Positions 43,219-52,540 of a DNA stretch of 64,000 bases are shown here, in pieces. The translations under genes were made by a program, and so were the position numbers. Every line of letters starts with the position of its first letter. Positions within the stretch are counted from its first letter, which is position 1. Location of the stretch: assembly GCF_003854275.1 (NCBI RefSeq), contig NZ_QTQP01000037.1:1-64000 (forward strand). The letters run 5' to 3'. The notes beneath the pieces are model-generated. The model searched no databases and was not told where the DNA came from. It was given only the letters and a program-made list of their open reading frames with translations. Origin of the DNA: Burkholderia sp. Bp8963 (GTDB lineage Bacteria > Pseudomonadota > Gammaproteobacteria > Burkholderiales > Burkholderiaceae).

Positions 43219-44391
43219 ATGACAGTTGAATTCCTGTGGCGCCTGCCGATGCATGGCGACGGCAGGCGCGCGCACGACCTGCATACGCGCGGCGAATGGA
43301 ACCGCCAGCGCGCGTCGCGTGTCGCGCCGAAGCTCGACGACGACGACTTCGGCTACATCGACTATCTGTCGCAGGTTGCGCGCGCGGCCGACATCGCGGG
43401 CTTTCACGGCGCGCTGATCCCGATCTTCCGCTTCACGGAGGAGCCGTGGGTCGTTGCCGCTGCACTCGCGCGCGAAACGCGCCGGCTGCGGTTGCTGATC
43501 GCGCTGCAGCCGCATTTCGTGCACCCCGTCTACGCGGCGCAGATGGCCGCGAGCCTGCAGCGGATCAGCCGCGGCCGCGTCGAATGGAACGTCGTCACGG
43601 GCGGCGGCGGCCCGGACCAGCGCGCATACGGCGATTTCATCGATCACGACAGCCGCTATGCGCGCACCGACGAATTCCTCGACGTCGTGAAGGGCGTGTC
43701 GGCCGGCGAGCCGTTCACGTTCGACGGCCGTTTCTACCGGGTCGAAGCGGGCGGCCTGCTGCCGCCGCTGAGCGGCCAGAAGCCGGCGCGCATCTATCTG
43801 GCCGGCGCGAGCGACGCGGCGCTCGCGGTCGCGGCGAAACACGGCGACGTGCACCTGAGCTGGGGCGAGCCGCTCGCGAAGCAGAAGGAAGTGATCGACG
43901 CCGCGCGCCGCGCGCTCGACCGGCAGAACGCCGAGCGGGACCTGCGCTTCGGGATGCGTATCGACATCCTCGCGCGCGAAACCGAGGAGCAGGCGTGGGC
44001 CGAGCTTCGGCAGATGTTCGCGACGGTCAACGCGTCCACGCGCAACGGCTTCGGCGGGCGCGGCGAATCGTCGGAATCGGTCGGCGCGAAACGCCAGTTC
44101 GCGCTGCACCAGGGCAACACGCAGAATTTCGACGAACTGATCGTCGGCCCGAACCTGTGGGCAGGGATGTCGCAGATCCGCGGTGGCCCCGGCTGCGTGA
44201 TCGTCGGCAGCCACGAGCAGGTGGCCGAGCGGCTCGCGGAATACGTCGACATCGGCGTGTCGACGTTCATCCTCGCAAGCAATCCGCATCTCGAGGAAGC
44301 GTATCGCGTCGGCGAGGAAGTGCTGCCGCTCGTCGACGGCGCGCTGAACGCGCGCGGCACGCAGGCGACGCTGCGCGTCGGCGGCGCATGA
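43219..44391 (+). CDS. FMNH2-dependent monooxygenase related to SsuD
   Basis: This 390-residue luciferase-like flavin monooxygenase aligns with alkanesulfonate monooxygenase SsuD throughout (PMHGDGR, GFHGALIP, RVEWNVVTGG, LSWGEP, ISPNLWAG-like VGPNLWAGMSQIRGG, NPHLEEAYRVGE). SsuD releases sulfite from sulfonates using FMNH2 and oxygen. Two positions that matter in E. coli SsuD differ here: Cys54 aligns with Thr (RFTEEPW) and His228 with Asp (RIDILARE). The substrate is thus probably not a simple alkanesulfonate. It may instead open a sulfone to a sulfinate for the DszB-like enzyme encoded next. AAGGAGA precedes the ATG by eight bases. Confidence 0.86.
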   Translation: MTVEFLWRLPMHGDGRRAHDLHTRGEWNRQRASRVAPKLDDDDFGYIDYLSQVARAADIAGFHGALIPIFRFTEEPWVVAAALARETRRLRLLIALQPHFVHPVYAAQMAASLQRISRGRVEWNVVTGGGGPDQRAYGDFIDHDSRYARTDEFLDVVKGVSAGEPFTFDGRFYRVEAGGLLPPLSGQKPARIYLAGASDAALAVAAKHGDVHLSWGEPLAKQKEVIDAARRALDRQNAERDLRFGMRIDILARETEEQAWAELRQMFATVNASTRNGFGGRGESSESVGAKRQFALHQGNTQNFDELIVGPNLWAGMSQIRGGPGCVIVGSHEQVAERLAEYVDIGVSTFILASNPHLEEAYRVGEEVLPLVDGALNARGTQATLRVGGA

Positions 44392-44441
44392 GCGGGCAAG
44401 CGGGCACATAAGCAGGCACATGAGCGGGCACATGAGCGGGT
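44391..44441. repeat. Short direct repeats GAGCGGGCACAT
   Basis: After the monooxygenase stop, imperfect 11-12-base copies of GAGCGGGCACAT follow each other four times. They fill most of the gap to the DszB-like gene and look like replication slippage products. Confidence 0.55.
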
Positions 44442-44479
44442 GAAAGGCGCCCGCGTTTCAACGACAAGGACAAACCACT

Positions 44480-45538
44480 ATGACGACACTCGCTGCGCAG
44501 GCGACGGCCTCCGACGGACTCTGGTATACACGCTGCCCGGTGCCGACCGCGCTCGGCATCGCCGTGCATCGCGGCTGGTTCGACGACGAGTTCGCCCCGG
44601 ACGGGATCGCGCTGCGTTCGCTGCAGGAGACAGCCGACGCAGACAAGCGCGAATCGCATTTCGATCACAGCCTGCCGCATTCCTTCCGGCAGGGCGGCAA
44701 CATTCCGGCGCTGTGGGCACGCTCGCGCGGCGCGGACACGCGCGTGATCGGCCTGTCGTGGACCAACGAGTTTCAGGCGATCGTCACGCTGCCCGATCGC
44801 GGCATCCGCACGCCGCGCGACCTGCGCGGCCGGCGGCTCGGGTTGCCGCGCCACACGATCAGCATCGACTTCTGGCGCGCGGCCGCGCTGAAGGGCTTCC
44901 TGAGCGCGCTCGAACTGGAAGGGCTCGGCCACGGCGACGCCGAATGGATCGACCTGCCGGACGTCGCGCCCGATGCGCGAGCGCGGCGCACGGGGCCCGC
45001 ATCGTTCGCGAGCGGCCCGCACGAATACGGGCTCGAAATCGCGGCGCTCGTGCGCGGCGACGTCGACGCGGTGTTCGTGAAGGGCGTCGAGGGGCTGGAA
45101 ACCGTGCACCTGATCGACGCGCAGGTCGTGATCGATCTCGGCGCGCATCCCGATCCGCTCGTGCGGATCGGCAACGGCACACCGCGCACGCTGACGGTCG
45201 ACCGCGCGCTGATCGACGCGCGCCCCGATCTCGTCAGCCGCTTCCTGTCGGTCGTGGTTGGTGCGGGCGACTGGGCCGCGCGCCATCCGGCCGAGACGGT
45301 CGCGTATATCGGCCGCGAGACACGCGCGTCCGAAGAGTGGGTGCGTTACGCGTACGGCGCGGACGTTCACCGGCACCTGGAGACGGGGCTCGCACCGACG
45401 TCGATCGACGGGCTGGCTGGGTTCAAGGACTTTCTCGTCGAATGGGGCTTTCTCGAACGCGATTTCGATGCACGCGCGTGGATCGATCCGGAGCCGTTCA
45501 CGCGAATCGACCGGAATCGCCACGGGTGGGTCGCGTAG
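44480..45538 (+). CDS. DszB-like sulfinate desulfinase with complete active site
   Basis: The 352-residue protein aligns with DszB, which hydrolyses a carbon-sulfur bond of a sulfinate to give sulfite. It has no signal peptide, so it acts in the cytoplasm. All four DszB active-site residues are present: Cys19 in YTRCPVPTAL (DszB Cys27), His60, Arg70 and Gly73 in HFDHSLPHSFRQGG, with the same 10- and 3-residue spacing as DszB. It is about a third identical by eye to the paralog across the divergent region. ACAAGGA lies nine bases before the ATG. Placed after the flavin monooxygenase, it would finish release of sulfur. The natural substrate is unknown. Confidence 0.82.
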   Translation: MTTLAAQATASDGLWYTRCPVPTALGIAVHRGWFDDEFAPDGIALRSLQETADADKRESHFDHSLPHSFRQGGNIPALWARSRGADTRVIGLSWTNEFQAIVTLPDRGIRTPRDLRGRRLGLPRHTISIDFWRAAALKGFLSALELEGLGHGDAEWIDLPDVAPDARARRTGPASFASGPHEYGLEIAALVRGDVDAVFVKGVEGLETVHLIDAQVVIDLGAHPDPLVRIGNGTPRTLTVDRALIDARPDLVSRFLSVVVGAGDWAARHPAETVAYIGRETRASEEWVRYAYGADVHRHLETGLAPTSIDGLAGFKDFLVEWGFLERDFDARAWIDPEPFTRIDRNRHGWVA

Positions 45539-45617
45539 CGCGCCGCACATTGCAATACCGAACCTCGTGCGTCGAGCACGCACATGCGTTCAACCGATCA
45601 AACAGGATGACTCATCG

Positions 45618-47933
45618 ATGCTCAGGAAAAAAGTAATCGTCACCGCGCTGGGGGGACTGCTGACGGGCGGACTCGTATCGCTGCCCGCATGGGCAGAAGA
45701 CGGCGCGACGACAACGGGGACGCCGGACGCGAAGCCGGCGCAGCAGGCACAGGACGAAGGGGCGGCTGCGGCGCCACAGGCGAAGCGCACGACGCGCGGC
45801 GCGGCCGAGCGCGTAACGAATCTCGGCACGGTGACGGTGACCGCGCGGCGCCGCAAGGAGCGCATCCAGGACGTGCCCGTCGCGGTGAGCGCGATCGGCG
45901 GCGACGCGATCAGGAAAAACGAGCTGCGCGTCGTCAACGACGTGACGAAATACGTGCCGAATTTCACCGGGCAGTCCACCGAAGGCCGCGAGCGACCGCG
46001 CTGGTTCCTGCGCGGCGTCGGCAGCAACGATCCGTCCGACCTGTCGCTGAGCCCGATCGGCGTGTACTTCGACGACGTCTACATCAACAGCGTGTTCGGA
46101 CAGGGCTTTCCGCTGTTCGACCTCGACCGCATCGAAGTGCTGCGCGGGCCGCAGGGCACGCTGTGGGGCAAGAACACCGTCGGCGGCGCGCTCAGCATCA
46201 CGTCGCAGAAGCCGACGTTCGACGTGAGCGGCTACGGCAAGCTCGGGATCGGCCAGTACAACAGCCGGCTCGCGGAGGCCGCGATCGGCGGGCCGATCGG
46301 CAGCAACGACGTGCTTGCCGCGCGCGTGTCGGTGTATCACGAGAACGCCGGCAGCTTCTACACGAACACGGTTCAGCAAGGCCGCTTCGGCGGCTTCCAC
46401 GACAATGCGGTGCGTTTCCAGGTGTTGGCCGTACCGACGTCGGACACCGACTTCCTGTTCAACATTCATGGCCGCAATTACACGGGCGGCGGCAATGCGT
46501 GGCATGCGCAAGGCGCGGGGCCGGGCGGCGCGAACCAGTTCGGCTTCGTCGGGTCGAGCGACCCGTATACGGTGTCGCTCAACGCGCCGTCGAGCGATCA
46601 CATCTCGACCTGGGGCACGTCGCTGACCGCGCACTGGCGGATCAATCCGGCACTGTCGCTGACGTCGATCACCGCGTTCGAAGGGCTGCACCGCTGGTAC
46701 CAGGACGACGAGGACTATTCGCCGTTCGATGCCGCGCGCTCTCACGACCGGCTGTCGAGCCGCCAGTTCTCGCAGGAATTCCGGCTCGAATCGCCGCAAA
46801 CTGACCGGCTGAGCTGGCTCGTCGGCACGCATCTGTTTACCGAGCAACTGGCTGAGCAGGGCGCGGGCGGAGGCTTGCCAGGCTCGCCGTCGCCGGCGTT
46901 CTATCATCTGACCGACCTCACGCAGCACACGCAGAGCGCGGCGATCTTCGGCAGCGTCAAGTACCGCTTCACCGATCGCTTCAACGTGACGGGCGGGCTG
47001 CGCTACACGATCGAACGCAAGAACATCAACCTGACGGGCGTGCAGGGCACGGGCAACGTGACGTTCAGCGATCCGAACGACTGGTGGTCGCCGGCATCGG
47101 TATCGTCGCCGCTCGCCGTCAGCGCACGGCAGAACCAGACCAATACGTGGCGCGCGCCGACCTGGGATCTCACGCCCGAATACGCGCTCGCGGACAACGT
47201 GCGTGCGTATTTCCGCTATGCGCGCGGCTTCCGCTCGGGCGGCTACAACGGCAACGCGTACACGCAAAGCACCGTGTCGACCGTGTCGCCGGAATACCTG
47301 ACCGACTACGAGGTGGGGATCAAGAGCGAGTGGTTCGACAAGCGGCTGATCGTCAACGCGAGCGTGTTCCACTACGACTACCGCGACATCCAGGTGTTCG
47401 CGCTCGCACCGAACCCGTTCGGGGGGCCGCCCGTGTCGACGCTGTCGAACGCGGGGCAGGGGCGCGCGGATGGCTTCGAGCTCGAGCTGAAGGCGCAGCC
47501 GGTCAACAGCCTGTACCTGTTCGCGAACCTCGGGATGCTGAACACGCGCTTTACGGAGTTCCGCTACGTGCCGACCGCGGTTGGCAACTCGTTCGCGCGC
47601 TCGCCGCACACGACGATCAACGCGGGCTTCGACTATCGGGTGCCGTTGCCGTTCGGCACGCTGACGGCCGGCGGGGACGTCAACTACCGGAGCCGCGAAT
47701 ACTTCAGCGCGACCCGGCAGACGATGCCGCAGCTCTGGCAGGGCGGCTATACGGTGCTGAATGCGCATGTGTCGTACACGACCCCGAACCAGAAGTACAT
47801 CGTGACGGGCTACGTGACGAACCTGACCAACAAGGTCTACAAGAAGCTCGAGCTGCTGCCGTCGTATGGCGCATATCCGGTGTTGTATGGCGATCCGCGG
47901 ACGGTCGGGTTGACGTTGACCGCGAAGATCTGA
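45618..47933 (+). CDS. TonB-dependent outer-membrane receptor
   Basis: The 771-residue protein has a signal peptide (MLRKKVIVTALGGLLTGG, cleaved after AWA) and a plug domain with LGTVTVTARRR and IQDVPVAVSAI. VLRGPQGTLWGKNTVGGAL is the hallmark of these receptors. A long beta-barrel ends in LTAKI. Such receptors import scarce large or aromatic molecules using TonB energy. It follows the DszB-like gene by 79 bases in the same direction, so its ligand is probably the organosulfur substrate of the cluster. It has no iron-siderophore genes near it. A long hairpin ends the unit. Confidence 0.9.
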   Translation: MLRKKVIVTALGGLLTGGLVSLPAWAEDGATTTGTPDAKPAQQAQDEGAAAAPQAKRTTRGAAERVTNLGTVTVTARRRKERIQDVPVAVSAIGGDAIRKNELRVVNDVTKYVPNFTGQSTEGRERPRWFLRGVGSNDPSDLSLSPIGVYFDDVYINSVFGQGFPLFDLDRIEVLRGPQGTLWGKNTVGGALSITSQKPTFDVSGYGKLGIGQYNSRLAEAAIGGPIGSNDVLAARVSVYHENAGSFYTNTVQQGRFGGFHDNAVRFQVLAVPTSDTDFLFNIHGRNYTGGGNAWHAQGAGPGGANQFGFVGSSDPYTVSLNAPSSDHISTWGTSLTAHWRINPALSLTSITAFEGLHRWYQDDEDYSPFDAARSHDRLSSRQFSQEFRLESPQTDRLSWLVGTHLFTEQLAEQGAGGGLPGSPSPAFYHLTDLTQHTQSAAIFGSVKYRFTDRFNVTGGLRYTIERKNINLTGVQGTGNVTFSDPNDWWSPASVSSPLAVSARQNQTNTWRAPTWDLTPEYALADNVRAYFRYARGFRSGGYNGNAYTQSTVSTVSPEYLTDYEVGIKSEWFDKRLIVNASVFHYDYRDIQVFALAPNPFGGPPVSTLSNAGQGRADGFELELKAQPVNSLYLFANLGMLNTRFTEFRYVPTAVGNSFARSPHTTINAGFDYRVPLPFGTLTAGGDVNYRSREYFSATRQTMPQLWQGGYTVLNAHVSYTTPNQKYIVTGYVTNLTNKVYKKLELLPSYGAYPVLYGDPRTVGLTLTAKI

Positions 47934-47938
47934 CCGGT

Positions 47939-47990
47939 GGGGAGGCGTGGGGCCGCATCGCGCGCGATCGCGATTCGGCCACGCCTCCCC
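47939..47990. terminator. Long hairpin between TonB receptor and LysR gene
   Basis: GGGGAGGCGTGG (47939-47950) pairs perfectly with CCACGCCTCCCC (47979-47990). The stem begins five bases after the receptor stop and separates two converging genes. No T-run is present. Confidence 0.6.
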
Positions 47991-48016
47991 GGCCGATGGG
48001 CAATCCGCGAGCTGCG

Positions 48017-48970
48017 TCAGATCAGCAGCGTCAACGTGCGGAACAGCGCAAGATCCTCATTACGCGCAGACCGCGCATGACGCCGGATCACCAGCAGCAG
48101 GCAGTCGATGAAGCAGCGCGCCGCGTCGCTTAGCGTGCTGCTGCGGCGCGTGACGATGCCGAGATCGCGCGGCTCGAATGTCTCCTTCAGCGGCAGCGCG
48201 CGCATCCGGTCGCCGAATGGCGGCACGACGCTCAGGATCGTCGGGCACCACGTGCACATGTCGGCCTGTTCGAGCATCGTCTGCAGCATCGCGACCGATT
48301 GCGCGCGGACGATGCGCCGCTCGTCGATCTGCGCGCCGTGGCGCGTGAACAGGTAATCGACGAGCGCGGCCTGGCCGTCGGGCGCGAAGTTCAGCACCCA
48401 GTCCTGGTCGAGCAGGTCGTGGATCGAACGGGCCCGCTCGCGCGGGTGGCCGGCGCGCACCATCACCGACGTCTCGTAGGTCAGCACCGGCTCGCACGCG
48501 AACTCCTGCGCGGTGACCCCCGGCTGCACTTGGCCAAGCGCGAAATCCATGCTGCCGTCGCGCAGCAGCGGCTGTGCGACGGCCATCAATCCTTCATACA
48601 GTTCGAGGCGCACGTCGGGCATCCGCTCGCGGAACAGCAGCACCGTCTCCGCGAGAAACGTCAGCGTGAGCCACGGCGTGACGCCGACGCTCAGGCGTCC
48701 TTCGATGCGGCCGCGCATTTTTGCGAGATCGCTTTGCGCGTGTTCGAGCTGCTTGAGCACGAGCTTCGCATGCGTGAGCAGCGCCCGGCCGTAGTCGGTG
48801 AAGCCGATCCCTTCCGGCGCGCGGACGAGCAGCGGCAGGCGCTCGCTCGCCTCCAGCTCGCGCAGTGCCCGCGTGACGGCCGCCTGCGACAGCCCGAGCG
48901 CGCGCGCCGCGCCGCGAATGCTTCCCGCCTCCGCGCTCGCGACGAGCGCCTGCAGCTGATGCAGCTTCAT
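48017..48970 (-). CDS. LysR-type regulator
   Basis: The 317-residue protein has the N-terminal helix-turn-helix (GSIRGAARALGLSQAAVTRALRELE, split) and a LysR ligand domain (VGVTPWLTLTFLAETV, DFALGQVQPG). It resembles the CbbR/TdcA-like group with a C-terminal extension. It is divergent from an amidohydrolase gene across 136 bases holding a strong inverted repeat, so it most likely controls the amidohydrolase and binding-protein unit. Confidence 0.88.
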   Translation of the reverse strand: MKLHQLQALVASAEAGSIRGAARALGLSQAAVTRALRELEASERLPLLVRAPEGIGFTDYGRALLTHAKLVLKQLEHAQSDLAKMRGRIEGRLSVGVTPWLTLTFLAETVLLFRERMPDVRLELYEGLMAVAQPLLRDGSMDFALGQVQPGVTAQEFACEPVLTYETSVMVRAGHPRERARSIHDLLDQDWVLNFAPDGQAALVDYLFTRHGAQIDERRIVRAQSVAMLQTMLEQADMCTWCPTILSVVPPFGDRMRALPLKETFEPRDLGIVTRRSSTLSDAARCFIDCLLLVIRRHARSARNEDLALFRTLTLLI

Positions 48971-48981
48971 GGTGAGATACC

Positions 48982-49037
48982 TGACAACAGGAAGTTGTCA
49001 TCATAACGAAACCGGGACTGTTCCGCGGAATATCCGC
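48982..49037. promoter_or_regulatory. LysR-type operator candidate and second palindrome
   Basis: TGACAAC (48982-48988) and GTTGTCA (48994-49000) form a perfect 7-bp inverted repeat with a five-base spacer. GCGGA and TCCGC (49025-49037) form another. Both lie between the LysR gene and the amidohydrolase gene, where the regulator would bind. Confidence 0.55.
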
Positions 49038-49106
49038 CGCATACGATTCGGTCACGATTCGCCGTCCTGGCAATCGAACGAACGATCGAATCGAGGAGTA
49101 TCGGCG

Positions 49107-50276
49107 TTGGACCATGAACGTATCCTGCCCGAAGTGGCGGCCATCGAAGCGGAGATGATCGCGTTGCGCCAGCGGCTGCACGCGCACCCGGAGCTCGGTT
49201 TCGAAGAGCATGCGACGAGCGAGCTTGTGGCCGAATGCCTGACAACGTGGGGTTATCGGGTGACGCGTGGCCTCGGCGGCACGGGGGTGGTCGGCACGCT
49301 GACGCGCGGCGCGGGGCGCCGGCTCGGCCTGCGTGCCGACATGGACGCGCTGCCGATCCGCGAGGCGACCGGGCTGCCGTATGCGAGCCGGATCGACGGC
49401 GTGATGCATGCGTGCGGGCACGACGGTCATACGGCGATGCTGCTCGCGGCCGCGCGTTGCGTCGCGGAACGCGAGCGGTTCCGCGGCACGCTGAACCTGA
49501 TTTTCCAGCCGGCTGAGGAAGGGCTCGGCGGCGCGAAGCGGATGATCGACGACGGCCTGTTCGCGCAGTTCCCGTGCGACACCATTTTCGCGATGCACAA
49601 CGTGCCGGGCCTGCCGGCAGGTACGCTCGGCTTCTGCGACGGGCCGTTCATGGCGTCGGCCGACGAGGTGCGCGTGCGCGTGACCGGGCGCGGCGGGCAC
49701 GGCGCGGTGCCGCACGCGACGGTGGATCCGGTTGTCGTCTGCGCATCGATCGTGATGGCGCTGCAGACGATCGTGTCGCGCAACGTGAACCCGCAGGATC
49801 TCGCGATCATCACGGCCGGGACGATCCACGCGGGCACCGCATCGAACGTGATTCCGCTGCACGCGGAGCTCGAACTGAGTGTGCGCGCGCTGTCGCCGGA
49901 CGTGCGCGCGCTGCTCGAGCGGCGCATCCGCGAGACGGTCGCGGGGCAGGCGGCGAGCTACGGCGCGACGGCCGAGATCGACTACCACGTCGGCTATCCG
50001 GTGCTCGTCAATCATGCGGCGGAAACGGCGTTCGCGCGGCAGGTCGCGCACGACTGGGGCGGCGACGCCGCGGTGATCGACCATCTGCAGCCGATCGCCG
50101 CGAGCGAGGACTTCGCGTTCATGCTGAACGCGTGCCCGGGCAGCTACCTGTCTATCGGCAATGGCGAGGGCGCGGCCGGCTGCGCGCTGCACAATCCTGG
50201 CTACGACTTCAACGACACGTGCATCGCGATCGGCGCGAGCTACTGGGTCGCGCTGGCGGAACGGTTTCTCCGCTGA
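49107..50276 (+). CDS. M20-family amidohydrolase (hippurate hydrolase-like)
   Basis: The 389-residue zinc peptidase/amidohydrolase removes acyl groups from N-acyl amino acids. Motifs are LRADMDALPI, ACGHDGHTAMLL (metal ligands His and Asp), PAEEGLGGAKRM (Glu pair), GRGGHGAVPH and ASEDFAFML near the end. TTG 49107 is eight bases after GAGGAG and opens the conserved domain; no ATG fits better. It is followed by an amino-acid binding-protein gene, suggesting use of an acylated amino acid. Confidence 0.9.
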   Translation: MDHERILPEVAAIEAEMIALRQRLHAHPELGFEEHATSELVAECLTTWGYRVTRGLGGTGVVGTLTRGAGRRLGLRADMDALPIREATGLPYASRIDGVMHACGHDGHTAMLLAAARCVAERERFRGTLNLIFQPAEEGLGGAKRMIDDGLFAQFPCDTIFAMHNVPGLPAGTLGFCDGPFMASADEVRVRVTGRGGHGAVPHATVDPVVVCASIVMALQTIVSRNVNPQDLAIITAGTIHAGTASNVIPLHAELELSVRALSPDVRALLERRIRETVAGQAASYGATAEIDYHVGYPVLVNHAAETAFARQVAHDWGGDAAVIDHLQPIAASEDFAFMLNACPGSYLSIGNGEGAAGCALHNPGYDFNDTCIAIGASYWVALAERFLR

Positions 50277-50375
50277 CGCGCGGTGCGCTGGCAGCGGGCG
50301 GGGCGGCGCCGGACGCCGCGACGATTTCGGTTCACTTCACTTCGGTTCACTTCAGATCACACAAGGAGACACACG

Positions 50376-51170
50376 ATGAAACAGTGGATGGCGGCGCTCT
50401 CGGTGGCGCTTTCGGTGGCGCTGGCGGCAGCGTCGGCGCATGCGGGCGACTGGACGGGCAAGGAGATCCGGCTCGCGGTCGACCCGACTTATCCGCCGCT
50501 CGAATACAAGCTGCCGGACGGCACGATGGCCGGTTTCGGCATCGACATCACGAACGCGTTGTGCGCGGAACTCCATGCGCGCTGCGTGTGGGTCGAGACG
50601 AGCTTCGACGGGATGATTCCGGGCCTGCTCGCGCGCAAGTTCGACGTGATCGCATCGTCGATGACGATCACGCCGAAACGGATGCAGCAGATCGCGTTCA
50701 CGAACCGGATCTCGAACGCGCCGGCGCGCCTCGTCGTGCGCAAGGGCTCGCCGCTGCTGCCGAGCGCCGATGCGCTGAAGGGCAAGCGGGTGGGCGTCGA
50801 GCAGGGTTCGGCGCAGGCCGACTACGCGATCGCGAACTGGCAGCCGGCTGGTGCGCAGATCGTGTCGTACCAGAACCAGGACCAGGTGTACGCCGATCTC
50901 GTGACGGGCCGGCTCGATGCGGCGTTCCAGGCGTCGATCGCGGCCAGCGACGGCTTCCTGAAGAAGCCGCAGGGCAAGGACTTCACGTTCGCCGGCGCGC
51001 CGATCGACGACCCGAAATTCTTCGGCCAGGGCGACGGGCTCGGGCTGCGCAAGCAGGATGCCGACCTGCGCGAAGCGTTCAACCGTGCGCTCGCGACGAT
51101 CCTCGCGAACGGCACATATGCGCGCATCAACAAGAAGTATTTCGACTTCGACATCTACGGCGCGAAGTGA
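50376..51170 (+). CDS. ABC amino-acid-binding protein (lysine/arginine/ornithine type)
   Basis: The 264-residue periplasmic protein has a signal peptide ending SAHAGD and the family 3 solute-binding fold, with IRLAVDPTYPPLEYKLPDGT, GFGIDITNALC and FDVIASSMTITPKRMQ. This is the pattern of ArgT/HisJ/octopine-binding proteins. AAGGAGA precedes ATG 50376. It lies 99 bases after the amidohydrolase gene. No permease or ATPase gene is nearby, so it must share one encoded elsewhere. Confidence 0.9.
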   Translation: MKQWMAALSVALSVALAAASAHAGDWTGKEIRLAVDPTYPPLEYKLPDGTMAGFGIDITNALCAELHARCVWVETSFDGMIPGLLARKFDVIASSMTITPKRMQQIAFTNRISNAPARLVVRKGSPLLPSADALKGKRVGVEQGSAQADYAIANWQPAGAQIVSYQNQDQVYADLVTGRLDAAFQASIAASDGFLKKPQGKDFTFAGAPIDDPKFFGQGDGLGLRKQDADLREAFNRALATILANGTYARINKKYFDFDIYGAK

Positions 51171-51309
51171 CGAGCACGTTCCGGCGCGCCGCCGCGGTGC
51201 GCGCGGCATGCCGCGTGCTCCATAGCGGCAACGGGAAATAGCGGCCGCATCACCGGCGGCCGGCGCGTGGGCAAGCAAGCACGCAGAACATAATAAATGA
51301 GGAATGCAA

Positions 51310-52500
51310 ATGAAGTGGAGATCGATTCGGTTCATCGTGCCGGCGCTGTGCGCGGCGCCCGCGTTCGCGTTTGCACAGAGCAACGTCACGCTGTACGGGC
51401 TCATCGACGCGGGCATCGACTATACGAACAACGTCGGCGGCCACAGCGCGTGGCAGATGGCGAGCGGATTCGCACAGGGCAGCCGCTGGGGCCTGAAGGG
51501 CACCGAGGACCTGGGCGGTGGCTATAGCGCGCTGTTTCAGCTCGAGAACGGCTTCAACGTGACGAACGGCACGCTCGCGCAGGGCGGCCGCGAGTTCGGT
51601 CGGCAGGCCTATGTGGGCATCGGCAGCACGCGCTTCGGCACGCTCACGTTCGGGCGGCAATACGATTCCGTCGTGGACTATCTCGCGCCGACGACTGCGA
51701 ACGGCAGCTGGGGCGTCTATCCGTTCTCGCATCCATTCGACAACGACAACACCGGCAACACGTTCCGCGTGAACAACACGGTCAAATATGCGAGCCCGGA
51801 TTTCTCCGGGTTCTCGTTCGGCGGCACGTACAGCTTCAGCAACGACACGAACTTCGCGAACAACCGCCAATGGAGCGTCGGCGCGCAGTACGAGAACGGC
51901 GGGCTGCTCGTCGGCGCCGCGTTCCTGAACGCGAACAACCCCGGTGCGACTTCAGGCGGTGCAATCGCGGGCACGGGATCGCTCGGGGCCGACGCGAACT
52001 TCGTGTCGTCGCGGCTGCGGATCTTCGGCGCGGGCATCAACTACACGGCCGGGCCCGCGACGGTCGGGTTCGCGTACACGAACAGCAACGTGAGCCGGCC
52101 GAGTGCGAACCTCGGCTACCTGTTCGGCGACGAGACGATCCAGCCGGTCACGGGGCCGCTCGCGGGCGGAACCGTGACGGCGATCAAGTACCAGAACTTC
52201 GAGGTGAACGGCAAGTACCAGTTCACACCCGGGCTCTTCGTCGGCGCGCAGTACGTATACACGACCGTCCGCTACGACGCGACGACCGGCAACGCGAAGC
52301 CGAAGATCCATTCGGTCGGGCTGATGGCCGATTACAACCTGTCGAAGCGCACCGACGTGTATCTGATGGGCGCGTATCAGAAGGTCGCCGGCGACGCGAC
52401 CGGCTCGTCGCTCGATCAGGCGTACATCCCGGGCGCGGCCGATCTGTCGTCGACGTCGAAGCAGCTGATGGTGCACGCGGGGATCCGGCACAAGTTCTGA
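51310..52500 (+). CDS. Outer-membrane porin (Gram-negative general type)
   Basis: The 396-residue protein matches Burkholderia OmpC/Porin_4 channels. It has a signal peptide ending AFAQS, then NVTLYGLIDAGIDY, SRWGLKGTEDLGGGYSALFQLE, FGRQAYVGI and a last strand ending in phenylalanine (VHAGIRHKF). Such trimeric barrels let small solutes diffuse in. ATG 51310 is six bases after AGGA; the ATG two codons earlier has no room for a ribosome site. It may serve the upstream amino-acid uptake genes, but has its own 139-base leader. Confidence 0.92.
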   Translation: MKWRSIRFIVPALCAAPAFAFAQSNVTLYGLIDAGIDYTNNVGGHSAWQMASGFAQGSRWGLKGTEDLGGGYSALFQLENGFNVTNGTLAQGGREFGRQAYVGIGSTRFGTLTFGRQYDSVVDYLAPTTANGSWGVYPFSHPFDNDNTGNTFRVNNTVKYASPDFSGFSFGGTYSFSNDTNFANNRQWSVGAQYENGGLLVGAAFLNANNPGATSGGAIAGTGSLGADANFVSSRLRIFGAGINYTAGPATVGFAYTNSNVSRPSANLGYLFGDETIQPVTGPLAGGTVTAIKYQNFEVNGKYQFTPGLFVGAQYVYTTVRYDATTGNAKPKIHSVGLMADYNLSKRTDVYLMGAYQKVAGDATGSSLDQAYIPGAADLSSTSKQLMVHAGIRHKF

Positions 52501-52540
52501 GCGATCGAGGCCGCGCCGCCGCGCGGCCCCGCCCGTCGCA

